The notes under the pieces: model-generated
The model's input: only the letters and a program-made list of their open reading frames with translations
The model's database searches: none
Told to the model about the DNA's origin: nothing
Program-made: the position numbers and the translations under genes
Part shown: in pieces, positions 9,318 to 19,028 of the stretch
How the letters are laid out: the number at the start of each line of letters is the position of its first letter
Position numbering within the stretch: position 1 is the first letter of the stretch
DNA from: Streptomyces alboflavus
Lineage (GTDB): Bacteria; Actinomycetota; Actinomycetes; Streptomycetales; Streptomycetaceae
Length of the DNA: 64,000 nt
Direction of reading: 5' to 3'
Assembly: GCF_000716675.1 (NCBI RefSeq)
Contig: NZ_JNXT01000019.1
Location: 62,001-126,000, forward strand

Positions 9318-11936
9318 GTGACGAGCGTGGAAGTACCGAAGGAATCAGCAGACTCGCAAGACTCCGGACCCAGCGGCTACGCGGCGGCCCGGCTGCGCCT
9401 CCTCCACGAGGAGGCGCGGTCCGGGCCGCCGCGCCGTTCCGCGCTCGCCGAGCTGACGGACGGCTGGCTGAACGGCCTCTTCGCCGCGGGCACCGCCGAC
9501 GCCGGACCCGGCGCGGCACGGGGCATCGCCCTGGTCGCCGTCGGCGGCTACGGCCGCGGCGAACTGTCGCCCCGCAGCGACCTCGACCTGCTGCTCCTCC
9601 ACGACGGCGGCGCCGACCCGGGCGCCGTCGCCGCCCTCGCCGACCGCATCTGGTACCCCGTCTGGGACCTCGGCCTCGCCCTCGACCACTCCGTGCGCAC
9701 CCCGGCCGAGGCCCGCAAGACCGCCGCCGACGACCTGAAGGTCCACCTCGGCCTGCTCGACGCCCGCCACATCGCCGGTGACCTGGGGCTCACCACCGGC
9801 ACGCGCAGCGCCGTCCTCGCCGACTGGCGCAACCAGGCGCCCAGACGACTGCCCGAGCTGCGCGAGCTGTGCGCGGAACGCGCCGCGCGCCACGGCGAAC
9901 TCAGCCACCTCCTCGAACCCGACCTGAAGGAGGCCCGCGGCGGACTCCGCGACGCCACCGCGCTGCGGGCCGTCGCCGCCTCCTGGCTCGCCGACGCGCC
10001 CCGCGAGGGCCTCGCCGAGGCCCGCCGCACCCTCCTCGACGTACGCGACGCCCTGCACCTGACGACCGGGCGCGCCACCGACCGCCTCACCCTCCAGGAA
10101 CAGGACCAGGTCGCCGCCGAACTCGGCCTGCTCGACGCCGACACCCTGCTGCGGCAGGTGTACGAGGCCGCGCGCACCGTCGCCTACGCCGGCGACGTGA
10201 CCTGGCGCGAGGTCGGCCGCGTGCTGCGGTCCCGGAAGGCCAGGCCGCGGCTGCGCGGGCTGCTCGGCGGCCAGAAGGCGGCCGTCGCCGAGCGGTCGCC
10301 GCTGGCCGAGGGCGTCGTGGAGCACGACGGCGAGGTCGTGCTCGCGCGCGCCGCCCGGCCCGAGCGGGACCCCGTCCTTCCGCTGCGCGCCGCCGCGGCC
10401 GCCGCGCAGGCGGGGCTGCCCCTGTCCCTGCACGCCGTGCGCCGGATCGCGGCCGCCGCCAAGCCGCTGCCGACCCCGTGGCCCGCCGAGGCCCGCGAGC
10501 AACTGGTGACGCTGCTCGGCGCCGGGCGGCCGACCGTCCAGGTCTGGGAGGCCCTGGAGGCCGAGGGCCTGATCACCCGGCTGCTGCCCGACTGGGAGCG
10601 GGTCTGGTGCCGCCCCCAGCGCAACGCCGTGCACACCTGGACCGTCGACCGGCACCTCGTCGAGACCGCCGTCCGCGCCGCCGACCTCACCCGCCGCGTC
10701 GGACGGCCCGACCTGCTGCTCGTCGCCGCCCTGCTGCACGACATCGGCAAGGGCTGGCCCGGCGACCACTCCGTCGCCGGGGAGATCATCGCCCGCGACG
10801 TCGCCGCCCGGATCGGCTTCGACCGCGCCGACGTCGCCGTACTCGCCTGTCTCGTACGCCACCACCTCCTCCTCGTCGAGACCGCGACCCGGCGCGACCT
10901 CGACGACCCCGCGACCGTGCGCTCCGTCGCCGAGGCCGTCGGCTCGCCCGGCACCCTGGAGCTGCTGCACGCCCTCACGGAGGCGGACGCGCTCGCCACC
11001 GGGCCCGCGGCGTGGTCGTCGTGGCGGGGCTCGCTGGTCGCGGACCTGGTGAAGCGGGTCGCCGCGGTGCTCGCCGGGGACGAGGTCGAGGACCCGTACG
11101 CGGTCGGCGATGCCGCGCCCGCCTCGGCGGAGGAGGAACGGCTCGCGGTGGAGGCGGTGCGGACGGGGGCGCCGGTGGTGGCGTTGCGGGCGGATTCTGG
11201 CGGGGGCGCCTTGGGGGGTGTGGGGGGCGAGGGGGTCGTGGGCGCTGTGGGCTCTGCGGGCCCTGCGGGTGCTGTGGGTTCTGCGGGCTTTGGGGGCTCT
11301 GCGGGCTCTGGGGGTTCTGCGGGTGCCGTTGGTTCGGCGGGGGATTCGGCCGGGGAGCAGGCCGAGCCCCTGGGCGTGGAGCTGCTGGTCGCCGTGCCCG
11401 AGCAGGGCGGGGTGCTGCCCGCCGTCGCCGGGGTGCTCGCCATGCACCGGCTGACCGTGCGCACGGCGGAGCTGCGGGCGGTCGGGCTGCCCGAGGAGAT
11501 GCCCGGCTCGGTGCTGATGCTCCAGTGGCGGGTGGCGGCCGAGTACGGCTCACTGCCCCAGGCCGCGCGGCTGCGGGCCGACCTGGTGCGGGCGCTCGAC
11601 GGGTCCCTCGACATCGCGGCCCGGCTCGCCGAGCGCGACGCCGCGTATCCGCGCCGCCGGGGCACGGTGGCGCCGCCGCCCCGGGTCACCGTCGCGTCGG
11701 CGGGGTCGCGCCGGGCCACGGTGATCGAGGTCCGGGCCCAGGACGCCCCGGGGCTGCTGCACCGGATCGGGCGGGCCCTGGAGGCGGCGGAGGTGCGGGT
11801 GCGCTCCGCGCATGTGTCGACGCTGGGGGCGAACGCGGTGGACGCCTTCTATGTGACGGGGGCGGACGGGGCGCCGCTGGCGGGGGAGCGGGCGGCGGGG
11901 GTGGCTCGGGGGGTGGAGGAGGCTTTGCGGGGGTAG
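9318..11936 (+). CDS. glnD: PII nucleotidyltransferase/de-modifying enzyme GlnD
   Basis: An 872-residue bifunctional enzyme starting at GTG 9318 with AACAGGAG seven bases upstream. Domains in order: a nucleotidyltransferase core with GGYGRGELSPRSDLDLL (about residues 76-92, metal-binding D-x-D); the GlnD-type helical region; an HD phosphohydrolase domain with ALLHDIGKGWPGDHS (His474/Asp475); and two C-terminal ACT domains (from about 688 and 802). In Streptomyces the homologue adenylylates GlnK. A Gly/Ser/Ala-rich insertion of about 55 residues (roughly 625-681) separates HD from ACT and is encoded by a 9-bp repeat. It is a lineage-specific linker not needed by the family. Confidence 0.95.
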   Translation: MTSVEVPKESADSQDSGPSGYAAARLRLLHEEARSGPPRRSALAELTDGWLNGLFAAGTADAGPGAARGIALVAVGGYGRGELSPRSDLDLLLLHDGGADPGAVAALADRIWYPVWDLGLALDHSVRTPAEARKTAADDLKVHLGLLDARHIAGDLGLTTGTRSAVLADWRNQAPRRLPELRELCAERAARHGELSHLLEPDLKEARGGLRDATALRAVAASWLADAPREGLAEARRTLLDVRDALHLTTGRATDRLTLQEQDQVAAELGLLDADTLLRQVYEAARTVAYAGDVTWREVGRVLRSRKARPRLRGLLGGQKAAVAERSPLAEGVVEHDGEVVLARAARPERDPVLPLRAAAAAAQAGLPLSLHAVRRIAAAAKPLPTPWPAEAREQLVTLLGAGRPTVQVWEALEAEGLITRLLPDWERVWCRPQRNAVHTWTVDRHLVETAVRAADLTRRVGRPDLLLVAALLHDIGKGWPGDHSVAGEIIARDVAARIGFDRADVAVLACLVRHHLLLVETATRRDLDDPATVRSVAEAVGSPGTLELLHALTEADALATGPAAWSSWRGSLVADLVKRVAAVLAGDEVEDPYAVGDAAPASAEEERLAVEAVRTGAPVVALRADSGGGALGGVGGEGVVGAVGSAGPAGAVGSAGFGGSAGSGGSAGAVGSAGDSAGEQAEPLGVELLVAVPEQGGVLPAVAGVLAMHRLTVRTAELRAVGLPEEMPGSVLMLQWRVAAEYGSLPQAARLRADLVRALDGSLDIAARLAERDAAYPRRRGTVAPPPRVTVASAGSRRATVIEVRAQDAPGLLHRIGRALEAAEVRVRSAHVSTLGANAVDAFYVTGADGAPLAGERAAGVARGVEEALRG
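11245..11334 (+). repeat. In-frame 9-bp minisatellite within glnD
   Basis: Ten successive 9-base units follow the consensus CTGCGGGCT (examples: 11245-11253, 11254-11262, 11281-11289, 11299-11307). They decay slightly at the 3' end. Because 9 is a multiple of 3, the array encodes a three-residue repeat of the GSA/GPA/GGS type and unit-number changes would keep the frame. It lies between the HD and ACT domains, where length change should be tolerated. Confidence 0.85.
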
Positions 11937-11945
11937 GGGGGCGGT

Positions 11946-11980
11946 CGCTCGCGGGTGCTGTCGTACGGGGCCTGCGAGCG
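11946..11980 (+). terminator. Hairpin downstream of glnD
   Basis: CGCTCGCGGG (11946-11955) pairs with CCTGCGAGCG (11971-11980) with one G-T wobble and a 15-base loop, starting ten bases after the glnD stop. There is no T-tract, as is common in high-GC actinomycetes. It probably ends the amtB-glnK-glnD transcript before ffh. Confidence 0.5.
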
Positions 11981-12120
11981 TCGTCGGGCCGGGCCTGGGG
12001 GCGGTGCCCGGGGCCCGGCCGAGGTCAGGTGGGGACGGAGGGCACCCGCCCCGGCGAGAGGCAGATACCCTGGAGGGCGACTCGCCCGCCCGCCCCCGAT
12101 CCCGAGGATTCGCGACCGCC

Positions 12121-13686
12121 GTGTTCGACACTCTTTCCGATCGCCTCGCAGCGACATTCAAGAACCTCCGCGGCAAAGGCAGGCTCTCCGAGGCGGACAT
12201 CGACGCCACGGCGCGCGAGATCCGTATCGCCCTGCTCGAAGCGGATGTCGCGCTGCCGGTGGTCCGCGCGTTCATCAAGCAGGTCAAGGAGCGGGCGACC
12301 GGCGTCGAGGTCTCCGCGGCGCTCAACCCCGCCCAGCAGGTCATCAAGATCGTCAACGAGGAGCTCATCGGCATCCTCGGCGGCGAGACCCGGCGCCTGC
12401 GCTTCGCCAAGCAGCCGCCGACGGTCATCATGCTCGCGGGCCTCCAGGGTGCCGGTAAGACCACGCTAGCCGGAAAGCTCGGCCGCTGGCTGAAGGCCCA
12501 GGGCCACTCCCCGCTGCTCGTGGCCTGCGACCTCCAGCGCCCGAACGCCGTGAACCAGCTGTCGGTCGTCGCCGAGCGCGCGGGCGTCGGGGTCTACGCC
12601 CCGCAGCCGGGCAACGGCGTCGGCGACCCGGTCCAGGTCGCCAAGGACTCGATCGAGCACGCGCGCACGAAGCAGTACGACGTGGTCGTCGTCGACACCG
12701 CGGGCCGCCTCGGCATCGACCAGGAGCTGATGCAGCAGGCCGCGGACATCCGCGACGCCGTCAGCCCGGACGAGGTCCTGTTCGTCGTCGACGCGATGAT
12801 CGGTCAGGACGCCGTGAACACGGCGGAGGCCTTCCGGGACGGCGTCGGCTTCGACGGCGTCGTGCTCTCGAAGCTCGACGGCGACGCCCGCGGCGGTGCC
12901 GCGCTCTCCATCGCGCACGTCACCGGCCGCCAGATCATGTTCGCCTCCAACGGCGAGAAGCTGGACGACTTCGACGCGTTCCACCCGGACCGGATGGCGT
13001 CCCGCATCCTCGGCATGGGCGACATGCTCACGCTCATCGAGAAGGCCGAGCAGACCTTCTCGCAGCAAGAGGCCGAGAAGATGGCCTCCAAGCTGGCGAG
13101 CAGCAAGGGCGGCAAGGACTTCACGCTCGACGACTTCCTGGCCCAGATGGAGCAGGTCAGGAAGATGGGCAGCATCAGCAAGCTGCTCGGGATGCTGCCG
13201 GGCATGGGGCAGATCAAGGACCAGATCAACAACCTCGACGAGCGCGACGTCGACCGCACCGCGGCCATCATCAAGTCGATGACCCCCGGGGAGCGGCAGG
13301 AGCCGACGATCATCAACGGCTCGCGGCGGGCCCGTATCGCCAAGGGTTCCGGCGTCGAGGTCAGCGCCGTGAAGAACCTGGTCGAGCGGTTCTTCGAGGC
13401 CCGCAAGATGATGTCCCGCATGGCGCAGGGCGGCGGCATGCCGGGGATGCCCGGGATGCCGGGCATGGGCGGCGGTCCCGGCAAGCAGAAGAAGAAGCAG
13501 AAGCAGGCCAAGGGCAAGCAGCGCTCCGGCAACCCGATGAAGCGCAAGCAGCAGGAGGACGAGGCGGCCGCCCGGCGAGCCGCCGCCGAGGAGGCCGCCG
13601 CGAGTGGCGCCTTCGGGCTCCCGGCCGGGGGCCAGGGCGGCAAGGACTTCGAGCTGCCGGACGAGTTCAAGAAGTTCATGGGCTGA
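12121..13686 (+). CDS. ffh: Signal recognition particle protein Ffh
   Basis: A 521-residue SRP54 homologue starting at GTG 12121 (MFDTLSDRLAATFKNLRGKG). It has an N domain, then a G domain with GLQGAGKTT (Lys113), DTAGRL and SKLDGDARGG, then the Met-rich M domain that binds 4.5S RNA and signal peptides. Near the end of the M domain is a GMPGMPGMPGMGGG run, and the C-terminus is Lys/Ala-rich. The length exceeds the E. coli protein (453) because of this tail. In-frame starts up to 39 codons upstream lack the conserved N-terminus. A strong terminator follows. Confidence 0.97.
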   Translation: MFDTLSDRLAATFKNLRGKGRLSEADIDATAREIRIALLEADVALPVVRAFIKQVKERATGVEVSAALNPAQQVIKIVNEELIGILGGETRRLRFAKQPPTVIMLAGLQGAGKTTLAGKLGRWLKAQGHSPLLVACDLQRPNAVNQLSVVAERAGVGVYAPQPGNGVGDPVQVAKDSIEHARTKQYDVVVVDTAGRLGIDQELMQQAADIRDAVSPDEVLFVVDAMIGQDAVNTAEAFRDGVGFDGVVLSKLDGDARGGAALSIAHVTGRQIMFASNGEKLDDFDAFHPDRMASRILGMGDMLTLIEKAEQTFSQQEAEKMASKLASSKGGKDFTLDDFLAQMEQVRKMGSISKLLGMLPGMGQIKDQINNLDERDVDRTAAIIKSMTPGERQEPTIINGSRRARIAKGSGVEVSAVKNLVERFFEARKMMSRMAQGGGMPGMPGMPGMGGGPGKQKKKQKQAKGKQRSGNPMKRKQQEDEAAARRAAAEEAAASGAFGLPAGGQGGKDFELPDEFKKFMG

Positions 13687-13711
13687 GCGAGGCTCTTCTC
13701 GGTACGCCGTC

Positions 13712-13745
13712 CAGGGGCGCCCCACCACGCGGTGGGGCGCCCCTG
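13712..13745 (+). terminator. Perfect 15-bp hairpin terminator after ffh
   Basis: The arm at 13712-13726 (CAGGGGCGCCCCACC) is exactly complementary to 13731-13745, with the four-base loop ACGC. It begins 26 bases after the ffh stop codon. No poly-T follows, but the stability and position make it a clear intrinsic-type terminator for this GC-rich genome. Confidence 0.85.
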
Positions 13746-13760
13746 GCGTGTCCGATGGCG

Positions 13761-13820
13761 GGTGCCGGGCGGTGCCGGGCGGTGCCGGGCGGTGCCGGGC
13801 GGTGCCTGGCGGTGCCGGGG
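13761..13820. repeat. 10-bp intergenic minisatellite between ffh and ftsH
   Basis: Six tandem copies of GGTGCCGGGC. The first four are identical (13761-13800); the fifth and sixth differ by one base each. It lies just beyond the ffh terminator and 75 bases before the ftsH start, so it may lie in the ftsH promoter region or leader. No function is known. Confidence 0.85.
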
Positions 13821-13894
13821 TGGCGTCCGCGGGCGGGTCCCCTGGCGGGCGCGGAGCGGGTGCCGGTGGGGATTTTGTGTCGTAGCGTCCGCAT

Positions 13895-15826
13895 ATGAGC
13901 AACCCGGTGCCGCCGCGTCAGAAGCCCGAGCAGCCGTGGCGCTCCGAGGGTGCTCCGGAGCCCGCGCCCACGCCGCCGCCGAAGCGGAAGCTGCCCGGCG
14001 GCTGGGGCGGCCTCGTCCTCACGGCCCTGGTCGTCTACCTCATCGCCAACCTCGTGCTCTCCTTCTTCGGCGACGGCGACGAGCCGACCATCTCGTACAC
14101 GGAGTTCAGCAAGCAGGTCGACTCCGGCAACGTCTCCAAGATCTACTCCAAGGGCGACGCGATCCAGGGGCAGCTCAAGAAGGAGCAGAAGGATCCGGAC
14201 GGGGGCGACGAATACACCAAGTTCAAGACGCAGCGGCCCGAGTTCGCGGACGACAAGCTGTGGGGCGACCTGACGAAGAACAAGGTCACGGTCACCGCGG
14301 AGCCGGTGGTGCAGGAGCGCAGCTTCCTGTCCAACCTGCTGATCTCGCTCGCCCCGATGCTGCTGCTCGTGGTGCTGTGGATCTTCATCGCGCGGCGGAT
14401 GGCGTCCGGGATGGGCGGCGCGGGCGGGATGCTCGGGCGCAAGCAGCCGCCGAAGCCCGTCGAGCTGGAGCCCGGAAGGAAGCGGACCACCTTCGAGGAC
14501 GTCGCGGGCATCGACGAGGTCGAGGGCGAGCTGAACGACGTCGTCGACTTCCTGAAGAATCCCGACGCCTACCGGAAGATGGGCGCGCGGATGCCCGGCG
14601 GTGTGCTGCTCGCCGGGCCGCCCGGGACCGGCAAGACCCTGTTGGCGCGGGCCGTCGCCGGTGAGGCCGGGGTGCCGTTCTTCTCGGCCTCGGCCTCGGA
14701 GTTCATCGAGATGATCGTGGGCGTGGGGGCCTCGCGCGTACGCGAGCTCTTCGCCGAGGCCCGCAAGGTCGCCCCCGCCATCATCTTCATCGACGAGATC
14801 GACACCATCGGGCGGGCCCGCGGCGGCGGCAGCGGCATGGGCGGGCACGACGAGCGCGAGCAGACGCTCAACCAGATCCTCACCGAGATGGATGGTTTCT
14901 CCGGCTCCGAGGGCGTCATCGTCATCGCCGCCACCAACCGCGCCGACATCCTCGACCCGGCCCTGACCCGCCCCGGCCGCTTCGACCGCGTCGTCAACGT
15001 GTCCCCGCCCGACCGCGGCGGCCGCGAGGCCATCCTCGGCATCCACACCCGCGCGATCCCCCTCGCCGATGACGTGGACCTGGCCCAGATCGCCCGCACG
15101 ACCCCGGGCATGACGGGCGCGGACCTGGCCAACCTCGCGAACGAGGCAGCCCTGCTCGCCGTGAAGCGGGGGCAGGAGCTGGTCACGCAGTCCGACCTCT
15201 CCGAAGCCCTGGAGAAGGTACAACTGGGCGCCGAGCGGCCCCTGGTGATGCCCGACGAGGAGCGCCGCCGCACCGCGTACCACGAGAGCGGGCACGCCCT
15301 CCTCGGGATGCTGCAACCGGGCGCCGACCCCGTCCGCAAGATCACCATCGTGCCGCGCGGACGCGCCCTCGGCGTCACCCTGTCCACGCCGGACGCCGAC
15401 AAGTACGCGTACACGGAGGAGTATCTGCGCGGCCGCATCATCGGCGCTCTCGGCGGCATGGCGGCCGAACACGTCGTCTACGGAGTCATCACGACCGGCG
15501 CCGAGAACGACCTGGAACAGGTCACCAACATCGCCCGCGGCATGGTCGCCCGCTGGGGCATGAGCGAGCGCGTGGGCCGCCTCTCGGCCCTCCCGAACGA
15601 CGCCCAGCAGGCCTACGGCCTGGCAGCCGCCCCGGCGACCCTCGACACCATCGACGGCGAGATGCACCGCATCGTCGACGAGTGCTACGAGAGCGCCTGC
15701 CGCCAACTGCGCGACCACCGCGACCAACTGGACGCCCTGGCCACGTCCCTCCTGGAGAACGAGACCCTGGAGGAAGCCGACGCCTACAGGGTGGCCGGGA
15801 TCACGCGGCTCACCAAGGAAACCTGA
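13895..15826 (+). CDS. ftsH: FtsH-type ATP-dependent zinc metalloprotease
   Basis: A 643-residue membrane AAA protease. A Pro-rich cytoplasmic start is followed by one helix (about residues 38-55), an extracytoplasmic segment, a second helix (about 150-170), the AAA module with GPPGTGKT (Lys247), [11 protein letters not shown] and the arginine-finger region GRFDR, then the peptidase domain with HESGH (His463) as zinc site. It degrades membrane and selected cytosolic proteins. Streptomycetes carry more than one FtsH; this is the copy beside ffh. The short tail after the peptidase domain lacks the long Gly/Pro-rich end of some actinobacterial FtsH proteins. Confidence 0.93.
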   Translation: MSNPVPPRQKPEQPWRSEGAPEPAPTPPPKRKLPGGWGGLVLTALVVYLIANLVLSFFGDGDEPTISYTEFSKQVDSGNVSKIYSKGDAIQGQLKKEQKDPDGGDEYTKFKTQRPEFADDKLWGDLTKNKVTVTAEPVVQERSFLSNLLISLAPMLLLVVLWIFIARRMASGMGGAGGMLGRKQPPKPVELEPGRKRTTFEDVAGIDEVEGELNDVVDFLKNPDAYRKMGARMPGGVLLAGPPGTGKTLLARAVAGEAGVPFFSASASEFIEMIVGVGASRVRELFAEARKVAPAIIFIDEIDTIGRARGGGSGMGGHDEREQTLNQILTEMDGFSGSEGVIVIAATNRADILDPALTRPGRFDRVVNVSPPDRGGREAILGIHTRAIPLADDVDLAQIARTTPGMTGADLANLANEAALLAVKRGQELVTQSDLSEALEKVQLGAERPLVMPDEERRRTAYHESGHALLGMLQPGADPVRKITIVPRGRALGVTLSTPDADKYAYTEEYLRGRIIGALGGMAAEHVVYGVITTGAENDLEQVTNIARGMVARWGMSERVGRLSALPNDAQQAYGLAAAPATLDTIDGEMHRIVDECYESACRQLRDHRDQLDALATSLLENETLEEADAYRVAGITRLTKET

Positions 15827-15861
15827 GGCGGGCGCGGAAGCGTGCTGACTAGCGTGCCGCC

Positions 15862-16434
15862 ATGGACAGCAGCGACGTCAGGGAAGCCACCACCGAACTC
15901 CTGCGGGTGCTCGGCCCGCACACCGACCGCGACTGGGCGGCCGTCCCCGCGGGCTCCCTGGAGTGGAGCTGCCGGACCACGGCGACGCACATCGCGCACG
16001 ACCTGCTGGCCTACGCGGGCCAAGTGGCCGCCCGCCCGGACACCGCGTACCTGCCGTTCGACCTGACCGTCCGCCCGTCCGCCACCCCCGCTGACATCCT
16101 GCGCGTCGTCACCGCGGCGGCGGGGCTCCTCGCCACCGCCCTCGACGCATCCCCGGCCGACGCCCGCGCCTGGCACTGGGGGCCGTGCGACCCCACCGGC
16201 TTCGCGGCGATGGGGACCGCCGAGATCCTGCTGCACACGCACGACATCACCCAGGGCCTCGCGGTGGAGTGGCCGCCGCCCGGGCCGCTGTGCGAGCGCG
16301 TCCTTGCCCGGCTCTTCCCCGACGCCCCGGACGGCGACCCCGCCGCCGTCCTGCTCTGGTGCACGGGGCGCGGCGACCTCGACGGGCGTGAGCGCCGGAC
16401 GTCCTGGGTATGGCAGGCGGCGCTCACCGCATGA
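15862..16434 (+). CDS. Maleylpyruvate isomerase N-terminal/DinB-like domain protein
   Basis: A 190-residue protein beginning ATG 15862, 35 bases after ftsH. TATHIAHDLLAYAGQVA near residue 40 and EILLHTHDITQGL near residue 120 supply the three histidines typical of the metal site in the DinB/MDMPI four-helix fold. Members use mycothiol or bacillithiol as cofactor, or are uncharacterised. A second, longer member is at 44122-44913. The substrate is unknown. Confidence 0.7.
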   Translation: MDSSDVREATTELLRVLGPHTDRDWAAVPAGSLEWSCRTTATHIAHDLLAYAGQVAARPDTAYLPFDLTVRPSATPADILRVVTAAAGLLATALDASPADARAWHWGPCDPTGFAAMGTAEILLHTHDITQGLAVEWPPPGPLCERVLARLFPDAPDGDPAAVLLWCTGRGDLDGRERRTSWVWQAALTA

Positions 16435-16537
16435 GACGCGTCGGTGCCGTGTGGTGGGCGGGGTCTACGGAGAGGGCGATTTCCGGTGCCCCGCCTCCTG
16501 TAGTGCGTGCTCGGCCGTGCGTACGAAGCAGTGGGCG

Positions 16538-17398
16538 TCAAGGCGTGCGTGCGATCAGGTAGCGGAATACGTTCGGCATCCACACCGTGCCGTCGCGGCG
16601 CTGATGCGGATGCAGTGCCTCAGTCAGCTCCTTGTCGACCTGCACCTCGTCCGTCGCGCCGACCGCCGCGTCGAACAGCCCCGTGGACAGGAGGCCGCGG
16701 ACGGCGCTGTCCATGTCCGCGTAGCCGAAGGGGCAGGCCACCCGGCCCGAGCCGTCCGGCTTGAGGCCCGCGCGGTGCGCCACCTCCTCCAGGTCGTCCC
16801 GGCACGCCGGGCGCCAGCTGTGCGCGCTGCGCAGCGGGTCGGCGAGCTTCGTGGCCACCCGGAGCACGGAGGACGTGGTGCAGCGCTCCGGAGGGCCCCA
16901 GCCCGCGAGGACCACGGGGGTGCCCCGCCCGGCGAGCGGGGAGGCCGACTCCAGGAGTGCCGACAGGCCCTCGGAGTCGCCGGCCACGCACCCGATCGGC
17001 TGGAACGCGGTCACCAGGGTGTACGGCGGGACCTCCGGGGCCGCGACATCCTCCGGGGAGCCCTCCACCAGGCGGGTTCCGGCCCGTGGGGGTGCGCCCG
17101 CGGACGCGTCCGGCGCGAGGCGTTCGCGCGCGAGCGCCAGGCGTTCGGGCGCCGACGGCTCCACGCCGGTCACGGCCGCGCCTCGCGCGGCCGCCATCAG
17201 CAGGGCGAGCCCGGACCCGCAGCCCAGGCCGAGAAGGCGCGTGCCGCGGCCCACTTCCAGTCGTTCGTACACCGCTTCATAGAGCGGGACCAGCATCCTC
17301 TCCTGGATCTCCGCCCAGTCACGCGCGCGTGCGCACCGGTCCGCACGTGGGGTCGCACCCGCGCGCGGGCGGTGGGAGTGCACGAGCGTAGGTGTCAT
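16538..17398 (-). CDS. Class I SAM-dependent methyltransferase
   Basis: A 286-residue protein from ATG 17398. Motif I reads LLGLGCGSGLALLMAAARG (about residues 60-80), followed by an acidic residue in GVEPSAPER, a Rossmann-type SAM site. Downstream LVTAFQPIGCVAGD and VLAGWGPPERC fit small-molecule methyltransferases of the UbiE/COQ5 type. The frame stays open further upstream to 17722, but that part overlaps proS antisense and shows no conserved sequence. The gene is divergent from proS across about 214 bases. The substrate is unknown. Confidence 0.7.
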   Translation of the reverse strand: MTPTLVHSHRPRAGATPRADRCARARDWAEIQERMLVPLYEAVYERLEVGRGTRLLGLGCGSGLALLMAAARGAAVTGVEPSAPERLALARERLAPDASAGAPPRAGTRLVEGSPEDVAAPEVPPYTLVTAFQPIGCVAGDSEGLSALLESASPLAGRGTPVVLAGWGPPERCTTSSVLRVATKLADPLRSAHSWRPACRDDLEEVAHRAGLKPDGSGRVACPFGYADMDSAVRGLLSTGLFDAAVGATDEVQVDKELTEALHPHQRRDGTVWMPNVFRYLIARTP

Positions 17399-17612
17399 CG
17401 AAAGCGCCCCAATCCGCCGAGAGTTGTCGTGCCGATTTCTACGGTTCGTCCGCCCCCACGACGTGCGTTCACGCTCCCCCCGTATGCCAGGGAACTCCGC
17501 ATCCGTCGTGGCGTCCAGGGGTTGTGGGGCAATGCTTGTGTGCCACCGTCGTGCGCCCCCTTGGACCGTAAATTTCCGGCCCTTCAGACGGCTCGGACGT
17601 ACCATGCGCGCC

Positions 17613-19028
17613 ATGGCAAAGGCACCCGTACTCACGCCCCGCGCGGACGACTTCCCCCGCTGGTACCAGGAGCTGATCACCAAGGCCGAGCTGGCCGACA
17701 ACGGGCCGGTGCGCGGCACCATGGTGATCCGACCGTACGGCTACGGGCTGTGGGAGCGGATGCAGCACGACATGGACGCGCGCATCAAGGAGACGGGTAC
17801 CCAGAACGCGTACTTCCCTCTCCTGATCCCGCAGTCGTACCTCACGCGCGAGGCGGAGCACGTCGAGGGCTTCGCCCCGGAGCTTGCCGTCGTCACACAC
17901 GGCGGCGGCAAGGAGCTGGAGGAGCCGGTCGTCATCCGGCCCACTTCGGAGACCATCGTCAACGAGTACTTCTCCAAGTGGGTGCAGAGCTACCGCGATC
18001 TGCCGCTGCTCATCAACCAGTGGGCGAACGTGGTCCGCTGGGAACTGCGGCCGCGCCTGTTCCTGCGCACGTCGGAGTTCCTGTGGCAGGAGGGCCACAC
18101 GGCCCACGCGACGTACGAGGAGGCGCGCGACTTCGCCGCCCGTGTCCACCGGCACGTCTACGGAGCCTTCCTGCGGGACCTCCTCGCCATGGACTTCGTG
18201 CTCGGCCGTAAGACGGCCGCCGAGCGCTTCGCGGGCGCCGTCAACACCCTCACCCTCGAAGGCATGATGGGCGACGGCAAGGCCCTCCAGCTCGGCACCA
18301 GCCATGAACTCGGCCAGAACTTCGCCAAGGCCTTCGGCACCCGGTACCTGTCGAGGGACGGCGAGCAGGAACTGGTCTGGCAGACCTCCTGGGGCTCCAC
18401 GACCCGCATGATCGGCGCCCTGGCGATGATGCACGGCGACGACGACGGTCTGCGCCTGCCGCCGCGCCTCGCCCCCGTCCAGGCCGTCGTCCTCGCCGTG
18501 AAGGACGACGCCGCCGTGCTCGCCGAGGTGCGCGAGATCGGCGAGCGGCTCACCGCGGCGGGCGTGCGCGTCCAGGTCGACGACCGCACGGAGACCCCCT
18601 TCGGGCGGCGTGCCGTGGACTGGGAGCTCAAGGGCGTGCCGGTGCGCGTCGAGATCGGGCCGCGCGACCTGGAGAACGGCACCGCGATGCTCGTACGCCG
18701 GATCGCGGGCGGCAAGCAGCCCGTGGCCCTCGACGCCCTCATGACGCTCCTGCCCACCGTCCTCGAAGAGGACCAGGAACTGCTGCTCACCCAGGCCCGC
18801 GCCCGCCGTGAGTCCCGTACGAGCGAGGTCGCCGACGTCGGCGAGGCCGTCGAGGCCGCCACGGCGGGTGGCTGGGCGCGCCTGCCGTGGGCGGCGCTCG
18901 GCCCCGAGGGCGAGGCGCGGCTCGCCGAGCACGGCGTGACCGTACGGTGTCTGGTCGCGGAGGACGGGGCGGTGCCGGACGCCGATGACGCACCCGGTAA
19001 CGTCGCCGTCGTGGCACGCGCGTACTGA
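17613..19028 (+). CDS. proS: Prolyl-tRNA synthetase, archaeal/eukaryotic type
   Basis: A 471-residue class II synthetase without the roughly 180-residue editing insertion of ordinary bacterial ProRS. Motif 2 region VVRWELRPRLFLRTSEFLWQ, then EGHTAHATYEEA, and HELGQNFAKAFGTRYL are characteristic of the archaeal/eukaryotic form. It charges tRNA-Pro. Start ATG 17613 (MAKAPVLTPRADDFP) is favoured; ATG 17604 would add three residues. Neither has a clear ribosome site. Streptomycetes usually also hold a standard bacterial ProRS elsewhere, so this is probably a second copy. That copy's presence cannot be checked in this window. Confidence 0.9.
   Translation: MAKAPVLTPRADDFPRWYQELITKAELADNGPVRGTMVIRPYGYGLWERMQHDMDARIKETGTQNAYFPLLIPQSYLTREAEHVEGFAPELAVVTHGGGKELEEPVVIRPTSETIVNEYFSKWVQSYRDLPLLINQWANVVRWELRPRLFLRTSEFLWQEGHTAHATYEEARDFAARVHRHVYGAFLRDLLAMDFVLGRKTAAERFAGAVNTLTLEGMMGDGKALQLGTSHELGQNFAKAFGTRYLSRDGEQELVWQTSWGSTTRMIGALAMMHGDDDGLRLPPRLAPVQAVVLAVKDDAAVLAEVREIGERLTAAGVRVQVDDRTETPFGRRAVDWELKGVPVRVEIGPRDLENGTAMLVRRIAGGKQPVALDALMTLLPTVLEEDQELLLTQARARRESRTSEVADVGEAVEAATAGGWARLPWAALGPEGEARLAEHGVTVRCLVAEDGAVPDADDAPGNVAVVARAY

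Noticed and set aside
13676..15727. Antisense frame of 683 codons across ftsH
   Set aside because: Sense strand carries intact AAA and HESGH motifs; the antisense product is low-complexity and has no ribosome site.
17399..17722. 108-codon N-terminal extension of the methyltransferase
   Set aside because: It overlaps proS antisense, has no conserved sequence, and an internal ATG gives a normal-length protein.
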